Assembly (NCBI RefSeq): GCF_020509005.1
Contig: NC_063017.1
Coordinates: forward strand, 4,340,001-4,404,000
Length of the DNA: 64,000 bases
Direction of reading: 5' to 3'
DNA from: Fulvia fulva
Taxonomy: Eukaryota; Ascomycota; Dothideomycetes; Mycosphaerellales; Mycosphaerellaceae
Below are positions 52,169 to 61,055 of the stretch, piece after piece (position 1 is the stretch's first letter; each line of letters begins with the position of its first letter). A program made the position numbers and the translations under genes. The notes beneath the pieces are model-generated. The model made no database searches, was not told where the DNA came from, and saw only the letters and a list, made by a program, of their open reading frames with translations.

Positions 52169-52687
52169 TATTAGGGCGAGAGCCTAGCCTATAAGATATA
52201 AGAGTAAAAGCGAGAATATAGGTACGAAGTATAGATATAAAGGGTATAGTATAATTGCTATACGAAACGAAAGACGAAGAAAGTAAGAGAGGCCTAGGGA
52301 AGGCCGGATACTTATACGCGACCCTCGCGAGTACGTATCCCCGAATTAATAGGGCTAACCTATACGAAGCCGCGCTTAGTAGCTTTGCTTAAAACCTTAT
52401 TCTAACCTACCCTACGTTCCGAGTCTTCTACGTGCTTCTTCTAGGGTCTAGCGTAGTCGCGGGTACTCGCGGGAGTACCGTAAGTTATATAGCTACGAGC
52501 CGAAGTAAATCTATTAAGGTTTAGTAGAGTAGTAAATTTAGAGGGCTAGGTCCCGTAGTAAATATTACGGGGTATATAATTCTTAGCGCTTATATACTAA
52601 GCTAGACTTTTACTTCTTGACGACTTCTAAGTACTCTAAGGCTCTTCTATCCCTACCTTCTATATACTCTATAGGGAGACTATAACA
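52169..52687 (-). repeat. Gyp-R 5' LTR, heavily RIP-mutated
   Basis: 519 bases, the same length as the 3' LTR at 25098-25616 and gap-free by eye, but with dozens of TG/CA to TA differences. The ends now read TATTAG...TAACA in place of TGTCAG...TGACA. Confidence 0.85.
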
Positions 52688-52793
52688 CCGTAGGGGTAGC
52701 TAGTATTTATATATTCTAGAACCTTCCTCTATAATAGGTACCCCTAGAGGCCGATATGCTCGCTTTGTAGTTAGGTTACTATACTACTCTATA
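52688..52793 (-). mobile_element. LINE-1 copy, continuation right of Gyp-R
   Basis: Starts with the repeated CCGTA and continues the LINE sequence interrupted at 25097; matches 56429-56535. It is cut after about 105 bases where another LINE copy begins. Confidence 0.7.
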
Positions 52794-55560
52794 CCTTAGC
52801 GTTGTTAAGAAGTGCCCTAATCGTCCGGTTCCTCGCCTTTACTATCTACTTCCCCCTTCCTAGCGACTACCTCGGATAGACGAGGAGTACGTACCGTACG
52901 TTCTAGGAGCAATAGCCGTAGGGGTAGCTAGTATTCGTATATCCTAGAACCTTCCTCTATAATAGGTACCCCTAGAGGCCGATATGTTCGCTTCGTAGTT
53001 AGGTTGCTATACTACTCTATACCCTCGTAAGGCGGTAGTAGATAAGCTTCGGGGGGTACTTGACCGCGGATTTCGTAGCTAACTATTCCTTAGGTTGTCC
53101 CGCTAGCTAAGGGCGTCTACTATACCCTGTACCCTAGTTGTTCTACCTCTCTTTCTATAGTTACTCTATAAACGATTTCTTACCTTCCTATCGTATTACT
53201 AGCTATTCGTCCCTTACCCGGTAGTTCGGCTCGTTTCCGGGTCGAATGCCCTTATACGCTAGTACTAATTCGCGGGCCCTTACGACTATACTAGCGATAA
53301 CCTTCTATACTAGGTACTATACCGACTTCCCTAAGTATAGTTTAGCTTAGGGGTTCTCGCTAGTATACGTTATATCTATATTATAATAGAGGTCCTAACT
53401 AGTATATAGTCTAACGACGCCTCGAGTTTATGTTCGATCCTATAGTAGGTTACTATATAGTAGTAGCTATCTAAGATCTAGGAGAGGTCGATCGTGCCTT
53501 AGAGTCCCCCTCTCTTCTAGGTACCTAGGTCCTTCGGGGTATTAAGGGTAATTACGTTGCTCGCTATTAAGTCGAGTACTTCGTCGGCTATAGGGTACGG
53601 CTATATAAGGCTTTCCTAGGAAGGGTAGTATATATTAAAGTCTCCTACTACGATGTGGCACCCTTGTCTCTTAAGCGTACTGTCTAGGTGTCTATAGACC
53701 CCTAGGTCGCGGCTAGACCTCGAGGCTAGCGGTTATATATATAGGTTGTGTATCTAGGTGCTACCTACGTAGAGGGAGGTAGTATCGCCCCCGCCTTCTT
53801 CGTCTACGTAGTACACTACCTCCTAGTCGGATTCTAGTATGTCCTTACTAATATAGAAGCACGTACGGGGTCTACCGTCGCCTCGTAGGCATGTCGTATA
53901 GCCTAGTAACTTATAGGTCGTTAGTCTCTTATAGTACGGGTTAATCTATAGCTCCTAGATTATAAGGACGTAGTAGACGCGCGGGTCCGCCTCGTGTAGG
54001 AAATGGTTCTAGACTATATCCTTGCTATAGTTAACGTTATACTAGATAATACTAAGCGTATCGAGGCTAGTTATCGGCATCGACAATTATTTCCTCTATA
54101 TCATCCTATGTCCTACTACCCTATACGTCCTAGTCTACGCCTATCGGCTATATACTAAAGGGGAGCCGGGCCTAGTTAGATTCCCTCGCCGTAGCTAGTA
54201 GAGTACGTGGCCTCCCGTACGCCCTAGGTTACGTATCCTTTATATCGTTCTCGGCCCTAGGGCGCTTATACCCGACCGCCGCTAGTTAGTTCCGGTATAG
54301 GCTAGCCTTACGGTCGCCGTAGAATCTTAGGGCGACGGTTCTGTTTGTGATTGCCTTATTTTTCGCTAGTTTCCGCTATAGGCATTCCGTACTATACGAT
54401 AGGTAGTGCCCCGGACAGTTCGCGTACCGTCTCGTAGTCGATATATAGTCCCTAGATATATAGTCTCCTATATAGTTCGAGTAGGCCTACTTGTTTGTAT
54501 ACGTGTAGGTTTAGTGTCTATACTGTTAGCATTTAAAGCATTAGAGGACACGAAAGGATAAGGAGTGCTTTTCTACTATCTTAAGGCTATATTGCTAGAC
54601 TAGGCCTTGTTCTATCGCTAGATCCGCCGCTTTCGCGTCTTATAGCTATACTATTAGCGCCGAGGCCTTCTTGCCTTCTAGCCATTTCCTATAGAGCTAA
54701 GTCGCCTTCTAGATTAGAGAGTTAAGAGTGACCGGGTTGTCCTCTTAGAGAGCGCGTAGGTGACCCTAGTTAGTTAGGTCAAACTCCTTAGGTATATCGT
54801 GGACTAGGATCGTGAATTGTTTCGTTAAGACCTTCGCTAATACCGTAACCTTAGATGCCTACTATAGCTATGCCTCTAGGTGCCTCCTAGTAGTAGTAGA
54901 GCTAGTATAGATCTATAGAGTGCCGTTAGACTATTAGTTCACTACGACTACCCCTTGTTAGTTAATTCGTTAGGCGAGCTCCTTGTTCGATAGCTTCGTA
55001 ACTTCGGCCTAGTCTTCCTTTGCTACAATACGGATCGTAACTATATCGTGCGTTAGGCGGGGGCCTAGTATCGATGCCGCGACCGATGCCTAGCTATAGG
55101 GGTGTTGATTCCGGGTGGCCTTACTAATCGCCTAGGACGTCGTCCTTATTTCTTATTACCCTCGGTAATACGATAGTATAAGCGCCGTACGTAGCTAAGT
55201 AATCATTACCTATAGAGACCGGTAAGGGAGCTAATCGTTAGTTTCTATACTTTTTACGTCCTCTATAAGTTGCTACTAGTTGTCTTAGGGGGGCTTCGCC
55301 TATAGGGCCGTAGGCGCCGTTAGTACCGTAGCCTAGGCTACTATTACCTAGGAGTTACCTAATGTAGCTAGGCACCTCTGCGGCGTTTGGAGCTAAAGAA
55401 ATAGGGTGAAGAGAGCTTTAAGCTGTCTAGATTAAATGAGGTAGAACTCCCTTAGTCCTAGGGGCAGTGGCCTACTTTATATATCGTTAGAATAGCCTTA
55501 ATAAGAGCTTTCGAATGTGTCTTGTTTTGGCGTAGATATCGATAAGCGTTTTTTCTAAGC
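52794..55560 (-). mobile_element. LINE-2 copy (Tad1-like), RT deleted, RIP-mutated
   Basis: 52794-53325 matches 56310-56850 (3' part). The sequence then jumps to a match of 58765-59772 (endonuclease part), so about 1.9 kb with reverse transcriptase is missing. 54360-55560 is a 5' part not present in LINE-3. Around 54525 the minus strand shows a CCHC-type knuckle (CFKC followed by a His) broken by TAG/TAA, typical of ORF1. Very low CA/TG content. The left end lacks the GATA tail. Confidence 0.72.
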
Positions 55561-55998
55561 CCCCTATCTACTTTATAGTGTACTAGGTAAATCTTCGCTC
55601 TCTATAGTAGTATAGGAGTGCGGTCTTTCTATAGGTCCTTAATCGCGGTCTTAAGCTCGTTATCGGTTACGTACGCCGTCGACATTCGATACTCGAGTTC
55701 GGCTTCCCGTTGACTTTTACGCGTCGCCGGTTGTTTAGTAGGCGTATCTCGTTCTATAGGCATAAACTCTTTAGCTTTAGGGTCTAGCTATACTAGTTCC
55801 TCTTCTTCCGGCGTATCTTCTACTATTGCCTATAGTAAGGCGATCTTAAGGAATCGCTTAGGAGGTAGTAATGTCTAATGCTAATGCTAGTTCCGAGGGT
55901 CGTTCACCCCCTACGGAAGGTCCTAGCTACGTCTCGTTAGGCTGTCTAGCTTTGTACCTTAAAGTCCTAGACGGTATATTATCTTAAAGTTGAACTAT
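55561..55998 (-). mobile_element. RIP-mutated fragment of a Gyp-A relative
   Basis: About 435 bases align almost gap-free with 27950-28385 (Gyp-A pol, after RNase H). The differences I checked are chiefly CA to TA and TG to TA. It is bounded by LINE-2 and the tail of LINE-3. Confidence 0.85.
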
Positions 55999-58900
55999 AA
56001 TAGATAGATAGATAGATTTGTCATTCCCCTGTTCTAGGACCCTATCCGGCCTATATAGGTATATATCTATTATTATATATAAAGGGAAACCCGAATAGGT
56101 GAAAACCCTTCCCGCCCCCGACTACTCCTTATCTAGTTTAGCTTTCCCTCTAAACGTACGTAGTCTATGTCACTACCCCGTTAGCCCCCGCTCCTAGCCG
56201 GTCTCGTCGCGCTACGTCGTATCCTCTCTTCCTATACTATTCCTACTAGGCGGTACTGTTCTAGCTAGCCCTTCTCTAGTATCTAGTTCGTAATGCGCCG
56301 TAGGTCCTTAGCGTTATTAAGAAGTGCCCTAATCGTCCGGTTCCTCGCCTTTACTATCTACTCCCCCCTTCCTAGCGACCACCTCGGATAGACGAGGAGT
56401 ACGTGCCGTACGTTCTAGGAGCGATAGCCGTAGGGGTAGCTAGTATTCGTATATCCTAGAACCTTCCTCTATAATAGGTACCCCTAGAGGCCGATATGTT
56501 CGCTTCGTAGTTAGGTTGCTATGCTACTCTATACCCTCGTAAGGCGGTAGTAGATAAGCTTCGGGGGGTGCTTGACCGCGGATTTTATAGCTAACTATTC
56601 CTTAGGTTATCCCGCTAGCTAAGGGCGTCTACTATGCCCTATAACCTAGTTGTTCTACCTCTCTTTCTATAGTTGCTCTACAAACGATTTCTTACCTTCC
56701 TATTATATTACTAGCTATTCGTCCCTTGCCCGGTAGTTCGGCTCGTTTCCGGGTCGAATGCCCCTATACGCTAGTACTAATTCGCGGGCCCTTACGACTG
56801 TACTAGCGATAACCTTCTATACTAGGTACTATGCCAACTTGCCTAAGTAGGAGGTCCGTAGTCCCTAGATGTATAGGTCGATCGGCGGTATAGCGGTCTC
56901 GTACTTAAGTATCCTCGTTAGTGTCGACTTATATACCCCGGTGACCTTCCTTAGGCATTGGTTTTAGATCTTCGCTAGCGGCGCGACGAGTCCCTTCGAT
57001 AGGTAGGCCCTCTCGCCTAAGGACTATACTTAGCTACTATAGGTAAGGACTGGCCGTATAATAGCCGTATATAGAAGTCGTGACTACCGGAAGTCCGCCC
57101 CCTATATAGACGTAGTAAGCCTCTAGTATAATGCTATATTCTGTTTAGCTTTCCGTAATATTGCCTATACGTGCTTCCTCTACCGTAGCGCCGGGTCCAC
57201 CTATAGTCCGAGGATCCTAAGCTGATTTGCCGGGTTAGTCGTGTGCCCCTATATCTAGATAGAAGCTTATATATTGTAGAACCGTAGCCGGCGCGTAAAG
57301 TGTATTAGATTGTACTTTTCTAGGGCAAACCGAGCCCCGTACCTCCTAGCCTAGTCCTCGTAGATCTTGTACTTCTCTTCTAGTAGCCTACAGTTCTCCT
57401 TAGTCGAGGAAGACTACGCTAGGATGTTTATGTCGTCTACGAAGCCGCTCGTAGCGGTGTTCTGGGATTCTAGGGCTAGGAGTAGCGTCGCTATAAAGAA
57501 GAGGAACAGAATAGGTACTAGCGTTAAGCCTTACGGGATTCTAGTATAGACTACTTGAAATAGGCTTCTATACTAGCCGACTAGGATCGACGTACTACGG
57601 TTTTAGAGGTAGGACCGTACGAAGTTGATAAGCTACTTAGGGAGTCCTTTCGACCTTAGGATATAGAGTAGCCGCGGGTATAACACGTAGTCGAAGGCTC
57701 CCGATATGTCTAGGCTAAGTAAGGAAGCCACCTTGTCCCTATTCTTATACTAGATAGCCTTTACCTAAGAGGTGATAAGTTCTATCGCGGATAGCGTCGA
57801 TCGCTATAGGCGCGTACCTATCTAGGTGTCCGGGAGTAGGGAGTGTTCCTCTGCCGCCTCGGAGAGTCTCGTTATAACTAGCTTCTTAAGCGCCTTCCTA
57901 AGAGTGTTAAGGAGCGTAATTAGGCGGTACGACTTTACCTACGTATAGTCTTCCTTCTACGGCTTACGTAGGACCACTGTCGTCGATTGTTTAAAAGCTA
58001 TCGGGTGGTACCCGGTCTATAGGTAGGCGTTAAAGATCGCTACAACTACTAGGGCTAGTTGATCTCTACACTTCTTTAGTAGCTCGTTTAGGATCCTATC
58101 CGGCCCCGGGGCTTTCTTCGCCGGCAACTTCCTTAGTATAGCGGTAACTTCTCCCTCGGACACCTCCTATTAGACCGCGATGCTAGGGGCTAGGGGAGTA
58201 GAGCTATTTATGTCGCTTAGATTAGCCTCGACTAGAGGCGGGAAGAACTTACTAGCTAGTAGACGCGCCTTAGCCTCGGGGTCGCTAACCGGGCTACTAG
58301 GCGATTATAGCGCTAGGATAGAGAAGGAGGGGCCCTATATAGGGTCCTGTCGGGCCCATTTCGCTAGCTTCTACATCCTCTCTAGCTTGCCGGCGATTTC
58401 TTCTACTATAGCCCTCTAGCCGACTACTTTCTCCCTTCGTATTATAGCTTTCTTCTATTAGTATGCCTCCCTATATACGTTCTAGGCCTCCTCGCTATAG
58501 CTGCTCGTCTATACCCGGCGGGCTCTCCTTACTTCTCTTACTACCGTAGTGCACTCCGGCGTCTAGTATAGTTTAGACTATGTCGTTAGTTAGGCAAGCG
58601 GAACGTAAAGTAAGGTCGCTTTTCTTATTTCGTCTATTAACCCCTAGACTGCTTCGTCTATCTCGTCTTTACTGTTATATTACTACTACGCGATCTAGAC
58701 TAGCCTCTTAGAGTTATCGAGGTACGCCTAGATGTTGGCCTAGTAGGCCTTTCCCTAGTTTGGCTTAGGGGTTCCCGCTAGTGTACGTTATATCTATATC
58801 GTAATAGAGGTCCTAACTAGTATATAGTCTAACGACGCCTCGAGTTTATATTCGATCCTATAGTAGGTTACCGTGTAGTAGTAGCTATCTAAGATCTAGG

Positions 58901-59772
58901 AGAGGTCGATTATGCCTTAGAGTCCCCCTCTCTTCTAGGTGCCTAGGTCCTTCGGGGTATTAAGGGCAATTACGTTGCTCGCCATCAAGTCGAGTACTTC
59001 GTCGGCTATAGGGTGCGGCTATATAAGGCTTTCCTAGGAAGGGTAGTATATGTTGAAGTCTCCTACTACGATGTAGTACCCTTGTCTCTTAAGCGCACTA
59101 TCTAGGTGTCTATAGACCCCTAGGTCGCGGCTAGACCTCGAGGCTAGCGGTTGTATATATAGGTTGTGTATCTAGGTACTACCTACGTAGAGGGAGGTAA
59201 TATCGCCCCCGCCTTCTTCGTCTACGTAGTACACTACCTCCTAGTCGGATTCTAGTATGTCCTTACTAATATAGAAGCACGTACGGGGTCTACCGTCGCC
59301 TCGTAGGCATATCGTATAGCCTAGTAACTTGTAGGTCGTTGGTCTCTTATAGTACGGGTTAATCTATAGCTCCTAGATTATAAGGACGTAGTAGACGCGC
59401 GGGTCCGCCTCGTGTAGGAAATAGTTCTAGACTATATCCTTGCTATAGTTGACGTTATACTAGATGATACTAAGCGTGTCGAGGCTAGTTATCGGCATCG
59501 ACAATCATTTCCTCTATATCGTCCTATGTCCTACTGCCCTATACGTCCTAGTCTACGCCTATCGGCTATGTACTAAAGGGGAGCCGGGCCTAGTTAGATT
59601 CCCTCGCTATAGCTAGTAGAGTACGTAGCCTCCCGTACGCCCTAGGTTACGTATCCTTTATATCGTTCTCGGCCCTAGGGCGCTTATACCCGACCGCCGC
59701 TAGTTAGTTCCGGTGTAGGCTAGCCTTACGGTCGCCGTAGAATCTTAGGGCGACGGTTCTATTTGTGATTGC
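55999..59772 (-). mobile_element. LINE-3 copy (Tad1-like) with endonuclease and RT remnants
   Basis: The left end is a TAGATAGATAGA tail, the 3' end of the element. On the minus strand the endonuclease motif VVGDFNIYYPS lies at 59041-59078. The reverse transcriptase motif FVDDINILA lies at 57429-57443, preceded by ILFLFFIATLLLAL. Many TAG/TAA stops from CpA to TpA change make it dead. The right end is cut at 59772 by the Cop-B LTR (GATTGC then TGTTAAG), so ORF1 is missing. Confidence 0.8.
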
Positions 59773-59989
59773 TGTTAAGATGTATCACGTTAGAAGTGTG
59801 GGAAGTTATTGTACGGGCTCATATAGGGTGTTTCAAAAGCAGGTTGTGTATTGCATGTGTCTATCTAGAATGGACAAGTGTTGCTCTTGAAGAGGCTGCA
59901 GGTGACTAATCAGTCACCTGATTCTTAGCGTACGTGGCCTCAAGTTTTGATGATGGGATGTTGCCCATGTGCACGCTCGGATCGCGACA
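59773..59989 (-). repeat. Cop-B 3' LTR
   Basis: 217 bases, TGTTAAGATG...TCGCGACA on the plus strand. Next to it CACCCCCTCAG is a G-rich purine tract on the element strand. Matches the inverted insert at 24740-24945. Confidence 0.75.
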
Positions 59990-61055
59990 CACCCCCTCAG
60001 CTCGTGCGCTGGAGTGAATGAGCTGATTCCCATGTGATCGCGTGCACCCTGTCATAACTACCCCCCCTATCTATGGCAGTGACGTCAGGCCCTCGGTGTT
60101 GCTGCTGCTGCAGTGAGGGTAAGTCAGCTGTTTCAAGTGAAGTGAGGTGAGCTTTGTACCCCTTCCCTCATTCCTCACTTTCACTGCTGCCATTGTTACC
60201 TATATAATAAAGCATAGAATGTGTGACTGTTGCCGGTGAGATGGCTCAGGTGATGGTCCCGTTGCACGGACTTTCACTTGAGTGTGCAATCATCTCACCC
60301 ACCGGCAAACATCAGAGGTCCTGAGTTCAATCCAGGGGTAGCCTTAGTCCTATCGTATGCTTAAACATATATTGTCGTCCGCTCAACTTATTGAATTGTC
60401 CGATAATTGCTCTGTGCCAAGTTATTTCGCTCCGGCGAATGGTGAGAGAGCTCGCTCTGCCCCTGGGGAGTATGAGATACTAGTCAGTGGCGCAATGCAC
60501 TGGGCTGTCTACGACAGAGCTTGCACCATGTGAGGTGTAATGGGGCTCCAATGGGTAACACCGGAGCAACGGTATCGGAAAGTTGAAAAGGCATCTTCGG
60601 GGTGCCTTGCTTTCTGCACTTTTAAAGGTCCATCACCTCAGGGTGGTGACACCTTTTTGTTTTGGGCAAGTGTGTGCTATGTGTGAGGTGCGAAAGCAGC
60701 GGATGATGTGGTGACAAGGTGGTAGTGTTGTTGCTAGCAGCAAGTTGGAGGCGTTTCTCGCTTTCTGATTGGACGCGCTGCTTTTGTCGCGCGCGTGCGC
60801 TGCTGCTGGTGACAGGGGTGTTTCTCGCCCTTGCGCTGTTAGCCAATAGGAGTCCGAGAAACACCTGTTGATGATGGTGCCAGGGCCGCACCGGTGAATG
60901 GTGGATGCTTTGCCCTGGCTTCGTTGTCGTCTACAGCATTGGTGGCTGCTGGTGGCCGTGTTTTGCGCCTGCTAGCGCTTCCAGAGAGGTGTCCGTAAAG
61001 ATGAAGCCGTTCGGTGTTCGTTTCGAGATGAGGTGAGGCCGCTGCTACGGGCTTC
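59990..61055. other. Cop-B 3' noncoding region
   Basis: Over 1 kb between pol and the LTR, unusually long for Copia. It holds the tRNA-like hairpin listed separately. A minus-strand open frame at 60622-60891 is Ser/His/Thr-rich without a motif and I do not support it. Confidence 0.45.
60230..60340 (+). ncRNA. tRNA-derived, SINE-like structured segment
   Basis: GATGGCTCAGGTGATGG (from 60239) resembles a pol III A box and GAGTTCAATCC (near 60323) a B box with a T-arm-like CCTGA/CCAGG stem. TTGCCGGTGAGATG (60230-60243) pairs with CATCTCACC and GGCAA (60291-60308) around a 4-base bulge. TTGCAC and GTGCAA pair inside. The ends do not form an acceptor stem, so this is not an ordinary tRNA gene. 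Confidence 0.42.

Larger units (their letters stand above)
25098..52687 (-). mobile_element. Gyp-R: old Ty3/Gypsy chromovirus-type element split by four nested insertions
   Basis: Two 519-base LTRs lie at 25098-25616 and 52169-52687, flanked by CCGTA at 25093-25097 and again at 52688-52692. Removing the four nested elements leaves about 6.3 kb, a normal Gypsy length. The domain order on the minus strand is right: gag (52160-51000), protease region (to 50283), reverse transcriptase and RNase H (47906-46292), integrase (41562-40317), post-integrase/chromodomain region (33354-33048, 25825-25617), and a C/G tract before the 3' LTR. The body is saturated with CpA to TpA changes and is fully non-coding now. 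Oddly, the left LTR is almost unmutated. Confidence 0.85.

Noticed and set aside
57367..57549. Short plus-strand frames in LINE-3 (also 58180-58419)
   Set aside because: They are the complement of the reverse transcriptase region on the minus strand and lack motifs.
40317..59772. Possible AT-rich centromere or ordinary intergenic DNA
   Set aside because: The base bias is specific loss of CA/TG with CpG kept, and retroelement motifs are readable, so it is RIP-mutated transposon sequence.
60230..60340. Functional tRNA gene
   Set aside because: The two ends do not pair as an acceptor stem and no normal anticodon arm forms, so a tRNA-derived segment is the better reading.
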